The position numbers and the translations under genes were made by a program. Of a DNA stretch of 45,571 bases, positions 23,670-31,566 are shown piece after piece; position 1 is the first letter of the stretch; each line of letters begins with the position of its first letter. This DNA is from Kitasatospora sp. Root107 (GTDB lineage: Bacteria > Actinomycetota > Actinomycetes > Streptomycetales > Streptomycetaceae): the NCBI RefSeq assembly GCF_001424875.1, contig NZ_LMCT01000016.1, forward strand, positions 1 to 45,571, read 5' to 3'. A model generated the notes under the pieces. It was not told where the DNA came from and did not search any database. It saw nothing but the letters and a program-made list of their open reading frames with translations.

Positions 23670-23996
23670 GTGACGACATCATCCGAAACCCCAGTCCTCG
23701 ACACCCTGGCGGCCATGACCGTCGACTCGATCGAACGCTGCGGTCTGCCGGCGGACAGGCTCATCCTCACGCGCATCGCCGCGCTCGTCGCCATGGACGC
23801 ACCGCCGATGTCCTACCTCGCCCACATCGGCCCCGCCGTGGAGTCCGGCCTGACGGTCGATCAGGTGCAGGACGTCCTGGTGGCCATCGCACCGATCGTG
23901 GGCACCGCCCGTGTGATGTCGGCGGCCACCCACATCGCCGAGGCTCTCGGATTCGCCATCGCAGTGGCCGAAACCGAGGCCGAACTCGGAGCGTAG
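23670..23996 (+). CDS. Carboxymuconolactone decarboxylase-family protein lacking the CxxC motif
   Basis: 108 residues from a GTG with AGGAG about eleven bases upstream. The all-helical layout DTLAAMTVDSIERCGLPAD, LTRIAALVAMDAPPMSYLAH, GLTVDQVQDVLVAIAPIVG and ATHIAEALGFAI matches the CMD fold. The redox CxxCxxxH of AhpD is absent; only one Cys remains (ERCG). It is therefore probably not a peroxidase-type reductase, and its role is unknown. It lies 66 bases before a small membrane protein gene on the same strand. Confidence 0.75.
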   Translation: MTTSSETPVLDTLAAMTVDSIERCGLPADRLILTRIAALVAMDAPPMSYLAHIGPAVESGLTVDQVQDVLVAIAPIVGTARVMSAATHIAEALGFAIAVAETEAELGA

Positions 23997-24062
23997 GCCC
24001 ATTACCCGGCATCCACGTCGGCCCGCGTCCACTGCGGGCATCAGCGGGAACGGAGACACATC

Positions 24063-24485
24063 ATGTCCTCATCTACGAGCGTCCGCGACGACGGTTCCTC
24101 GACCGTGGCCAGTGGCCTGGTCGTCTTCGCCGCCGTGATGCTCCTGATCTCGGGATCCCTCAGCATCCTCCGCGGGATCATGGGGATCGTCGAGGACGAC
24201 GTCTTCGTGCGAACTCCGAACTATGTCTTCCAATTCGACCTGACCAGTTGGGGCTGGATTCATCTGGTCCTCGGCGTCCTCGCCGTCGGCGTAGGCCTCG
24301 GGCTGTTCCGGTTGGCCTTCTGGGCCCGGATCCTCGGAGTGGCCCTGGCAGCGCTGCTCATCATCGCCAACTTCCTGTCCATCCCGTACTACCCGTTCTG
24401 GTCCCTCACCGTGATGGCCGTCTGCGGCTTCGTCATCTGGGCCCTGTGCGTGTCCGGCCGCGACGACGGTAGCCGGACCACCTGA
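24063..24485 (+). CDS. Four-helix DUF7144-type membrane protein
   Basis: 140 residues, with GGAACGGAGA upstream of the ATG. Four hydrophobic helices lie at about 15-40, 62-82, 86-108 and 112-132. FAAVMLLISGSLSILRGIMG, LTSWGWIHLVLGVL and FLSIPYYPFWSLTVMAV are typical of the DUF7144 family of actinobacteria. No catalytic residues are visible and the function is unknown. It probably shares a transcript with the CMD-family gene. Confidence 0.75.
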   Translation: MSSSTSVRDDGSSTVASGLVVFAAVMLLISGSLSILRGIMGIVEDDVFVRTPNYVFQFDLTSWGWIHLVLGVLAVGVGLGLFRLAFWARILGVALAALLIIANFLSIPYYPFWSLTVMAVCGFVIWALCVSGRDDGSRTT

Positions 24486-24804
24486 CCGGCCCGGACGGGG
24501 GCTCGCGAAGCCAGGACGGCTGCCGCGCAGGGCTGCGGTCGTGCTGGCATGGCGCGCGGACTGCCCGCCCGAGGTGGTTCAACTGGCGCGTCCGGCCCAG
24601 GTGGTGACGTCCTCGGTGGGGAGCAGGGGTGCGCCGAGGTGGTCCGGGCGTCCTGGAGCGGGCGGGCCGCGCGGCATGTGGCGACCGCCGCGCTGCGGGA
24701 GAGGTGCCGGCCGAGCGCTCAGCAGCGCTGTACTCGCTGATCCGGTCGTTCCCGGGGTCGCTGCCCGAGCTGCTCGACGCCGTGGACGCCGAGGTGGCTG
24801 TCCG
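24486..24804. other. Gap between the membrane protein and the response regulator
   Basis: About 320 bases without a supported gene. The plus frame ending at 24838 has a peptide-like stretch (LYSLIRSFPGSLPELLDAV) but no start with a ribosome site, and it runs into the 3' end of the convergent response regulator gene. It may be a decayed gene. No clear terminator hairpin was seen. Confidence 0.4.
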
Positions 24805-25461
24805 TCAGCGGGACGGTGACACCAGTCCCACCTCGTAGGCGAGGATGACGAGTTTGACCCGGTCGCGGACGCCGAGCTTGGAGAGCAGGCTCGCGACGTG
24901 GGTCTTGGCGGTACCCGGGCTGATGTGGAGGTGTGCCGCGAGCTCGCCGTTGGACATGCCGCGCCCGACGAGGGTCAGCACCTCGCGTTCCCGTGGCGTG
25001 ATGGAGGCGAGCTCGGCCGGAGGTGGAGCAGGTTCGGGGCGGCCGGCGAACTCCGCGATGAGGCGGCGGGTGACGTTCGGGGCGATCAGGGCGTCGCCCG
25101 CCGCGACCACCTGGATGGCCGTGAGGATGTCGTCCAACGCCATGTCCTTGAGGAGGAAGCCGCTCGCACCGGCGCGCAGCGAGGCGTAGATGTTGGTGTC
25201 GCTGTCGAAGGTGGTGAGCATGACGACCCGGGTGCCGGGCGAGTCGGCGGTGATCATCTGGGTGGCCTCGATGCCGTCCATGCCGGGCATGCGGATGTCC
25301 ATGACGACTACGTCGGGCCGCAGTTCCCTGGTCAGCCCGACCACCTGGGTGCCGGTGCCCGCCTCGCCGACGACGTCGATGTCCGGGCTGCGGTCGATGA
25401 CCATCCGCAGCCCGGCCCGCACCAGCGCCTGGTCGTCGGCGAGTACGACGCGGATGCTCAT
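24805..25461 (-). CDS. NarL/LuxR-type response regulator
   Basis: 218 residues. The receiver domain at 1-120 has the acidic pocket VVLADD, phospho-acceptor Asp55 in VVMDIRMPGMDG, Thr in MLTTFDSD and Lys in FLLKDM. The C-terminal LuxR helix-turn-helix is LTPREREVLTLVGRGMSNGELA-like (here ITPREREVLTLVGRG), then ISPGTAKTHVASLLSKLGVRDR. The ATG overlaps the kinase stop (ATGA). It probably controls the divergent ABC exporter. Confidence 0.93.
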   Translation of the reverse strand: MSIRVVLADDQALVRAGLRMVIDRSPDIDVVGEAGTGTQVVGLTRELRPDVVVMDIRMPGMDGIEATQMITADSPGTRVVMLTTFDSDTNIYASLRAGASGFLLKDMALDDILTAIQVVAAGDALIAPNVTRRLIAEFAGRPEPAPPPAELASITPREREVLTLVGRGMSNGELAAHLHISPGTAKTHVASLLSKLGVRDRVKLVILAYEVGLVSPSR

Positions 25462-26684
25462 CGGGCCTCGGCAGTCGGAAAGGTCGGAGCAGTCGGAGCA
25501 GTCGAGGCGAGGGGGAGTGGCAGGCGTACGGCGACCCGGAAGCCGCCTTCCGGCCGTGGCCCGGCGGTGAAGCTGCCGTCGAGGAGCGCGACCCGTTCGC
25601 GCATGCCGCGCAGGCCGTAGCCGGAGCCGGCGGTGACCGCGCCGCCGTGCCCGCCGTCGACCACCTCGACCAGCAGTTCGCGGGGTCGGTAGTCGACCGT
25701 CGCCCGGCAGTGCCGGGTGGCCGCGTGCCGCACCACGTTGGTCACCGACTCCTGGAGGATGCGGAAGGCGGATTGGTCGACGGCGGTGGGCAGCGGGCGC
25801 GGTTCCCCCCGGTGCCGTACCTCGACCCGGACGCCGGCGTCCGCCGCCGTCGAGACCAGTCGGTCGAGGTCCGCGAGGCCCGCGAACGGGGTCGGTTCGA
25901 GGGACGGCTCCCGCTCGGGATCGGCTTGGCGGAGCAGATCGAGCAGCTGCCGCAGTCCCCGCAGCGTGTCCCGGCTGGTGGCCTCGATGGCCTGCAGCGA
26001 GCTGTGCGCCAGCTCGGGGTCGCTGCCGATCACCCGGCTGCCTGCGCCGGCCTGGATCGCGATGACGCCGATGCTGTGGGCGACCATGTCGTGCAGTTCG
26101 CGCGCGATGCGCAGCCGCTCGGCCGTGACGGCCTGGGCGGAGGTCTGCGCGCGCAACGCCTCGCCGTACTCGCGTCGTTGGCGGACGGATGTGCCGGTCA
26201 GCCATGCGAACAGCACCGCGAGGGCCAGACAGGCCGTCAGACCGAGGTAGCCCGGAGCCAGCACACGGGCCCAGCCGCCGTCCCGGAATAGGCCCAGTTG
26301 CAGGACCGTCTCCTGGACGGCGAGCGTGCCGCCTGCCGCCGCGAGAGTGGCGCGGGGCGTCCAGGTCGCCGCGACGAGGCCGACCAGGAGGTGTCCGGCC
26401 GGAAGAAGGGGCCAGATCTGCTCGGCCCGCAGCCCCAGCACCGGCGCGCCGGCTACCTGGATCAGGAGTACAGCGAGGACCAGCCGTGGCTGTCGCCGTG
26501 CCCACGCCAGCGGCGCTGCCATCGCGAACGTCAGCAGAGCGAGGGCGACGCCCTGGCTCTCCGGCCCGAGGACCGGCACCGGGCCGCCCGCCACCGTGGC
26601 GTACAGGGCCAGGCCCAGTGCGGCCACCGCGAACCAGACCAGCAGCGGTGGAGCGGAGGGCGGGTGGGGCGGGTTCTCGGGCAC
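25458..26684 (-). CDS. Histidine kinase (NarL-partner, HisKA_3 type)
   Basis: 408 residues from a GTG at 26684. No clear ribosome site precedes it, but TACGCT seven bases before suggests a leaderless start. About four to five membrane helices span residues 12-165. The HisKA_3 dimerisation helix is ERLRIARELHDMVAHS with His198, and the ATPase part has the N box FRILQESVTNVVRHA and the G box GSGYGLRGMRERV. It senses an unknown membrane signal and feeds the overlapping response regulator gene. It is divergent from the ABC exporter. Confidence 0.9.
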   Translation of the reverse strand: MPENPPHPPSAPPLLVWFAVAALGLALYATVAGGPVPVLGPESQGVALALLTFAMAAPLAWARRQPRLVLAVLLIQVAGAPVLGLRAEQIWPLLPAGHLLVGLVAATWTPRATLAAAGGTLAVQETVLQLGLFRDGGWARVLAPGYLGLTACLALAVLFAWLTGTSVRQRREYGEALRAQTSAQAVTAERLRIARELHDMVAHSIGVIAIQAGAGSRVIGSDPELAHSSLQAIEATSRDTLRGLRQLLDLLRQADPEREPSLEPTPFAGLADLDRLVSTAADAGVRVEVRHRGEPRPLPTAVDQSAFRILQESVTNVVRHAATRHCRATVDYRPRELLVEVVDGGHGGAVTAGSGYGLRGMRERVALLDGSFTAGPRPEGGFRVAVRLPLPLASTAPTAPTFPTAEAR

Positions 26685-26732
26685 GCCCCGAGCGTAGGTT
26701 GCCGCCCGGGGCCCGGGCGTCAGCCCGTAGGA

Positions 26733-26750
26733 GTACGCCTGCAGGCATAC
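26733..26750. promoter_or_regulatory. Palindrome between kinase and ABC exporter genes
   Basis: GTACGCCTGCAGGCATAC is an 18-base inverted repeat with one mismatched pair, in the 124-base region between the divergent starts at 26684 and 26809. NarL-type regulators bind inverted repeats of similar size, so it is a candidate site for the adjacent response regulator; this is inference. Confidence 0.45.
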
Positions 26751-26808
26751 GTGGCAGCGCCGATTCCTGTCCGTCGGCCGATGTGGCAGGGGTCCGGCCG
26801 GCGGCACC

Positions 26809-27729
26809 GTGGACCGCGTGATCGAAGTCAGTGGATTGAGCAAACGCTTCGGCGACGTCCTCGCCGTCAACGACCTGAGCTTCACGGTGCGGCCCGGGAA
26901 GGTCACCGGGTTCCTCGGACCGAACGGTGCCGGAAAGAGCACCACGCTGCGCATGATCCTCGGGCTGAACCGGCCCACTGCGGGAACCGCCACCGTCAAC
27001 GGGAGCCCGTTCGCCCATCGGCAGGCCGGACTGCACCAGGTCGGAGCGCTGCTCGACGCCGGGGACGTCCACCCGGGCCGAAGCGCCGTCGCCCACCTGT
27101 CGGCGCTGGCCCGGAGCAACGGCCTGTCCCACCGCCGGGTGCCGGAGGTCCTGGCGGAAGTGGGTCTGTCCGGCGCGGCGCACCGCCGCGTCGGCGGGTT
27201 CTCGCTGGGGATGCGGCAGCGGCTCGGCATCGCGGCCGCCCTGCTCGGCGACCCGCCCGTGCTGCTGTTCGACGAACCGGTCAACGGCCTCGACCCGGAG
27301 GGCGTGCGGTGGGTGCGTGACCTCTTCAAGCGGCTGGCGGCCGAGGGGCGCACGGTACTCGTCTCCAGCCATCTGATGAGCGAGATGGAGAACACCGCCG
27401 ACCAACTCGTCGTCATCGGCCGCGGCGAGCTGATCGCGGCGGAGAGCGTCACCGAGTTCGCCGCGCGCGGCACCGGCAGCCGGGTCAGCGTGCGCACCCC
27501 CGACCCCGCCCGGCTCGCGGGCGTCCTCACCCTCGAGGGCGCCGACGTACGAACGGACGGCTCCGAGTCGCTCACCGTGACGGGACTGACCGCGGCCCGG
27601 ATCGGCGAGCTCGCCTTCGAGCACCGGGTCCTGCTGCGTGAACTCGCTTCGCGCAGCGCATCGTTGGAGGAAGCGTTCATGGAACTGACCGCCGACCGGG
27701 CGGACTACCTCGCGGGTGATCGCCGATGA
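26809..27729 (+). CDS. ABC exporter ATPase (DrrA-like)
   Basis: 306 residues from GTG 26809; GTG 26818 is an alternative. Walker A GPNGAGKST, signature FSLGMRQRLGIA, Walker B VLLFDEPVNGLDPEG and H-loop VSSHLMSEME are intact. The C-terminal 90 residues are the extension found in DrrA/BcrA-type drug exporters (SRVSVRTPDPARLAG, SLEEAFMELT). With the permease encoded next it would form an efflux pump. It is controlled, by position, by the divergent two-component system. Confidence 0.9.
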   Translation: MDRVIEVSGLSKRFGDVLAVNDLSFTVRPGKVTGFLGPNGAGKSTTLRMILGLNRPTAGTATVNGSPFAHRQAGLHQVGALLDAGDVHPGRSAVAHLSALARSNGLSHRRVPEVLAEVGLSGAAHRRVGGFSLGMRQRLGIAAALLGDPPVLLFDEPVNGLDPEGVRWVRDLFKRLAAEGRTVLVSSHLMSEMENTADQLVVIGRGELIAAESVTEFAARGTGSRVSVRTPDPARLAGVLTLEGADVRTDGSESLTVTGLTAARIGELAFEHRVLLRELASRSASLEEAFMELTADRADYLAGDRR

Positions 27730-28574
27730 CCTCGCCGACCACGCTCCGGCCGACCGCCACTGTCCAGTCGGAGCCACAACCGCGCCTGCGGACGAGCGAC
27801 CTCCTCGCCGCCGAGTGGATCAAGCTGTGGTCGCTCCGCTCGACCTGCTGGGTACTCGGGCTCGGCATCCTGGTCCTGATCGGGCTCGCGGCCCAGAGCA
27901 GTTTCGACACCTACGGTAACTGGCCGGACTACGGGCCGCAGCAGAAGTCCCGCTACGACCCGATGACCGAGGCGCTCAGCAGCGTCGGCGTGGCCGTCCT
28001 CATGATCGGTGCGGGCACCGTCGGAGCCCTGACGATCGTCGGGGAGTACGCCTCCGGTCTGATCCGCACCACGCTGACCGCGGTACCGGCCCGCCACCGG
28101 GTGGTGCTGGCCAAGGTGGTGGTCGTCGCGGGCGTCATGCTCGCCGTCGGCCTGGCCGTCTCGGTGGGTACGTTCGGCGTGAGCCAGGCCGTCCTGTCGG
28201 GCCGCGGCATCGGCCTCTCGGTGGGCGATGTCGGCGTCCCCCGGGTACTCCTGGCGAACGTGCTGCTCGCGCCCGTGGCCGCCCTGGTCGGCATGGGCGT
28301 CGGGGCGCTCCTGCGGCACACGGCCACCACCGTCGTCACCGCCTGCGCGGTGCTGGTCGTGCTGCCGGGCTTCTTCAAGCCGAGCGTGCACCAGTGGGCG
28401 AACGACCTGTACGGCATGTTCCCCTACTACGCCTGGCGCACCTGCCTGTCCCAGACGCACCCCCGCAGCGGTGCCGCCCTTCCCACGGTGGCCGAGTCGT
28501 GGACGGCCTTCGCGCTCTGGCCGCTCGCCGCGGTGGTGATCGCCGTACTGGCTGTACGGCGGCGCGACGTGTGA
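27726..28574 (+). CDS. ABC-2 type exporter permease
   Basis: 282 residues; the ATG overlaps the ATPase stop (ATGA). After a hydrophilic N-terminus (SDLLAAEWIKLWSLRST is the usual coupling-helix region) there are six membrane helices. GEYASGLIRTTLTAVPARHRV lies between helices 2 and 3, as in ABC-2 permeases of the bacitracin/NatB sort. It is the membrane partner of the DrrA-like ATPase. The CGNR gene converges on it 24 bases away. Confidence 0.88.
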   Translation: MTSPTTLRPTATVQSEPQPRLRTSDLLAAEWIKLWSLRSTCWVLGLGILVLIGLAAQSSFDTYGNWPDYGPQQKSRYDPMTEALSSVGVAVLMIGAGTVGALTIVGEYASGLIRTTLTAVPARHRVVLAKVVVVAGVMLAVGLAVSVGTFGVSQAVLSGRGIGLSVGDVGVPRVLLANVLLAPVAALVGMGVGALLRHTATTVVTACAVLVVLPGFFKPSVHQWANDLYGMFPYYAWRTCLSQTHPRSGAALPTVAESWTAFALWPLAAVVIAVLAVRRRDV

Positions 28575-28597
28575 CCGTCCCCGGCCATGAGGCCCCG

Positions 28598-29263
28598 TCA
28601 GGAGCTCTGCGCCCGTCGTCTGGCGCGGTATGCGCTGGCCTTGGTCCGGTTCTGGCAGGCCAGATCGCAGAACCGGCGGGAGGCGTTTCGCGTGGTGTCG
28701 AAGAAGACCAGCGAGCACTCGTCGGCCTGGCAGGCGCCGAGCCTGGCCGCCTGGCCCACTCCGATGACCATGGCCAGGGCGGTTCCCGTGTCCGCAGCCC
28801 ACGCGTCCACGAGGTCCGCATCGGCCCGGTGGAAGGAGAGGACCAGAGGTCGGTGCGGATCGCCGTGCAGGTTGGGTACGGCGTTGTGCCGTACCAGGAG
28901 CTGGTTGAGCCGTGCGGCAGCGCCGAGGATGCGGTCGCCGGCGCCGAAGGACGGACGCAGTTCGGCGGCGACCTCGGCGAGTCGGTCGGCGTCGGCGTCG
29001 GTCAACGACAGGGGCGGCCGCCCGGCCGCGGCCATCCGGTCGGCCTCGTCGGCGGTGAGTAGGGAGGGTACGCGCCCGACTGCGGCCAACTGGTCGGTGA
29101 GCGCGGCGAGTCGGTCATCGCCGCCGGAGGGTGGCGTGACCGGGCGGCCGTGGGCCGAGGTTGCGGTGAGGCAGTTCACCAGGTGGGCCGCCAACTCGAC
29201 CCGCCATCCGATGTGACTGTCTAGATCCGGTTGACCAGTGATGCGCCATGCTTCTATCGTCAC
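28598..29263 (-). CDS. CGNR zinc-finger regulator (ABATE domain)
   Basis: 221 residues from a GTG at 29263. The N-terminal 150 residues are the ABATE-type helical domain. The C-terminus has the zinc finger: LGACQADECSLVFFDTTRNASRRFCDLACQNRTKASAYRAR-type, in which the four cysteines of CxxxxC...CxxxC and the xNR motif are visible (QADECSLVFFDTTRN, then FCDLACQNR). Members are thought to be stress- or promoter-binding regulators. It is divergent from the SCO6745-type gene, their starts being 34 bases apart, so it probably controls that operon and itself. Confidence 0.85.
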   Translation of the reverse strand: MTIEAWRITGQPDLDSHIGWRVELAAHLVNCLTATSAHGRPVTPPSGGDDRLAALTDQLAAVGRVPSLLTADEADRMAAAGRPPLSLTDADADRLAEVAAELRPSFGAGDRILGAAARLNQLLVRHNAVPNLHGDPHRPLVLSFHRADADLVDAWAADTGTALAMVIGVGQAARLGACQADECSLVFFDTTRNASRRFCDLACQNRTKASAYRARRRAQSS

Positions 29264-29297
29264 TGTCGTATCCTACCTAGGCAGTGAGGATTTCGCG

Positions 29298-30161
29298 ATG
29301 TTCGAACGGTTGGCCCGTCAGATGTGGCATCAGATCGAGCCGGTGAACGCCGTGCTCTACCTCGCTCCCGAAGCCTTGGAGGAGGCGGCGGCGCTCGGCT
29401 ACGACGTCGGGACACGCTGGCCGAGCTACTTCGCCTGGCGCGCGGCGCCACTCGGCTCGGTGGGGCCGAAGCTCGTGGCCGCCGCCTTCTACAGCTTCAG
29501 CCCTTCGATGATCGCCCGGCATGTGCCGGGCATCTGGGCCACGGCCGCGCCCTCGCAGGTGCTCCGAGCCCGGTTGCGCGCGGTGGATCGGGCGTTCCGG
29601 GCCCTGCCCGGTGAGCTGACCGACCTGGGCGAGGCGGCGGAGCTGGCGATCCGGGCCGCCGAGAGTATCGAGTTCGCCCACCGGCCGCTGGCCGCGGCCA
29701 ATCTCGAGCTGCCCTGGCCGCAGGAGCCGCACCTGGCCCTGTGGCAGGCGTATGCGGTGCTGCGTGAGCACCGGGGCGACGGGCATCTGACGGCGCTTCA
29801 GTCCGTGGGGCTGGACGGCTGCGAGGCCCTGGTCTCCTTCGCCTCCATCGGGGCCGCACCGGTCGACGCCTTCGACGGGCGCGGGTGGAGCGCCGAGGAA
29901 TGGGCGGCCGCCCGCGAACGGCTGGCCGGCCGCGGCCTCACCGATGCCCAGGGAGTGGCCACCCCGGCAGGGCGGGCACTGCGCGAGCAAGTCGAGCGGA
30001 TCACCGACGAGTTGGCGGCGCAGCCGTGGCGAGCGCTCGGGGCGGCGGGCGCCGAGAGGCTGGCCCACCTCAACCGCCCCTTGCTGGGCGCGGTGTTCGA
30101 GTCGGGGATGCTGCCCCCGGCGAGCACCCTGGGCATCGGCAAGGTCCAGGTTCCCGCATGA
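29298..30161 (+). CDS. SCO6745-family protein
   Basis: 287 residues from the ATG at 29298 with GAGGA seven bases upstream. FERLARQMWHQIEPVNAVLYL, YFAWRAAPLGSVGPKLVAAAFYSFSP and a C-terminal winged-helix-like LAGRGLTDAQGVATPAGRALRE match the actinobacterial SCO6745 family, described as helix-turn-helix-like and of unknown function. It is cytosolic. It is coupled to the downstream acetyltransferase gene (ATGA overlap) and divergent from the CGNR regulator. Confidence 0.8.
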   Translation: MFERLARQMWHQIEPVNAVLYLAPEALEEAAALGYDVGTRWPSYFAWRAAPLGSVGPKLVAAAFYSFSPSMIARHVPGIWATAAPSQVLRARLRAVDRAFRALPGELTDLGEAAELAIRAAESIEFAHRPLAAANLELPWPQEPHLALWQAYAVLREHRGDGHLTALQSVGLDGCEALVSFASIGAAPVDAFDGRGWSAEEWAAARERLAGRGLTDAQGVATPAGRALREQVERITDELAAQPWRALGAAGAERLAHLNRPLLGAVFESGMLPPASTLGIGKVQVPA

Positions 30162-31183
30162 AGCTGGAGCGACTCACCGCGGACGAGACCCACGCCCGCG
30201 CCGCCGAACTGATCGAGATCTACGGCCTCGCGTTCAACGAACCGCCCTGGAACGAGGACGGACCCGGCATCGCCGCCTTCGCCCGCCGCCTGACCACGGA
30301 CCTTCGCCGTCCGGGGTTCGTGGCGGTGCTGGCCAGTTCGAACGGCATACCCGCAGGTTTCGGTACGGCCTGGCCAACGCCACGCCCCTTCCCGACGGGC
30401 CGCGCCTACGACCGGGTGCGTGCCGCCCTCGGCGACCAGGTGGAGACGCGGCTGGCCGGGACACTCGAGGTGGACGAACTCGCGGTCGCCCCGCACGCTC
30501 GCAGGCAGGGCCTGGCGGGCCGCATCCTCCAGCTGCTGTGCGCCGACGCGGACGACTCCTGGCTGCTGACCTCGCCGAAAGCCCTGGACGCGATCAGGCT
30601 CTACGAGGCGCACGGCTGGCAGCGCCTGACCGGGCCTGCGGACGTCGTGGTGTTCGCCCGCCCGCCACGCGCTCGCGACCTGGGAACGACCGTCACGTAT
30701 CTGGAGATGAACGACCCCGACGACCTGCGGCCCGGCAGAGCAGTGCCCGCTCTGTCGCTCCACCGCGTGGACGGGACCCTCCCGCTGCTGCACGCCGCGC
30801 TGGCCCGGATCGGGGGCGCCTACGGGTGGGGGAGCGCGACCCGCTCCGCCCAGGGATGGCGGGAGCTGACGCTGGCTCATCCGCTGCGCCAGTTCTGGCT
30901 GATCTCGCTCGGGAGCACGACCGCAGGGGTCGCCGTCATGGAGCCCCAGCCCGATGGGGACGTGGAGATCGTCACGTTCGGTTTGCTGCCCGAGTACATC
31001 GGCCGGGGCCTCGGCGGTCCCGCGCTGACGCTGACGGTCCGACAGGCATGGGCGAGCGAGGCCGTGGAGGCTGACGCGGTGCACCGGGTCTGGCTGCACA
31101 CGCGCTCGCGCGACCATCCGAACGCGCTGCGCAACTACCGGCGCCGGGGCCTGAGGGTCTACCGCACCGAGGTTCAGCTGTAG
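30158..31183 (+). CDS. Tandem GNAT acetyltransferase
   Basis: 341 residues; the ATG overlaps the previous stop. There are two GNAT domains. The first (1-170) has VDELAVAPHARRQGLAGRIL, the acetyl-CoA motif A (RRQGLAG). The second (180-340) has VTFGLLPEYIGRGLGGPALT (GRGLGG), followed by a terminal LRNYRRRGLRVYRTE strand. The acetyl-acceptor is unknown; tandem GNATs include small-molecule and antibiotic acetylases. Coupling to an SCO6745-type protein under a CGNR regulator suggests a stress or resistance role. Confidence 0.88.
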   Translation: MKLERLTADETHARAAELIEIYGLAFNEPPWNEDGPGIAAFARRLTTDLRRPGFVAVLASSNGIPAGFGTAWPTPRPFPTGRAYDRVRAALGDQVETRLAGTLEVDELAVAPHARRQGLAGRILQLLCADADDSWLLTSPKALDAIRLYEAHGWQRLTGPADVVVFARPPRARDLGTTVTYLEMNDPDDLRPGRAVPALSLHRVDGTLPLLHAALARIGGAYGWGSATRSAQGWRELTLAHPLRQFWLISLGSTTAGVAVMEPQPDGDVEIVTFGLLPEYIGRGLGGPALTLTVRQAWASEAVEADAVHRVWLHTRSRDHPNALRNYRRRGLRVYRTEVQL

Positions 31184-31205
31184 CGCGGGCAGCTCGTCAG
31201 CGTGG

Positions 31206-31405
31206 TCACTCGCCGCTGTCGAGGGGCTTGAGGAACCGGCGTTGGTACCGCCTGATGCACCCGGTGGTGCGGGCCAGTTCGAAGGCTGCGACACACTCGG
31301 GGGGTCGCCTCCGAAGCGGTTCACAAGCTTGACCCAGCGCCGCCCGTACTCCTCGAAGTCCGCCATGTCGGGGTCGATCTCGTACTTCAGGTGCACGGTG
31401 ATCAC
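31206..31405 (-). pseudogene. NIPSNAP-family protein with internal deletion
   Basis: From a GTG at 31405 the minus strand reads VITVHLKYEIDPDMADFEEY and RRWVKLVNRFGG, the start of an actinobacterial NIPSNAP protein. It then jumps, in a different frame, to ECVAAFELARTTGCIRRYQR and a stop at 31208-31206, the family's C-terminus. About 40 codons between are gone and the frame is broken in a run of six C. Confidence 0.8.
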
Positions 31406-31566
31406 GTGCGTACTGCCGCTCGGGGCGTCTCGGTGGGTCAACGGTCCGATCCTCCTGCCACCAGAAGCCGTCGCGCCAGTGACGAGAGCGCCCCGATCCG
31501 TCGATATCCCGCCACCGTCCCGGGCGGACGAACCGCCCGGGCGGGGCGCGGCAGGCTGACGCTCGG

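Noticed and set aside
24629..24838. Short plus-strand frame with a helix-like C-terminus
   Set aside because: No ribosome site or family; it overlaps the end of the response regulator gene. At most a decayed gene.
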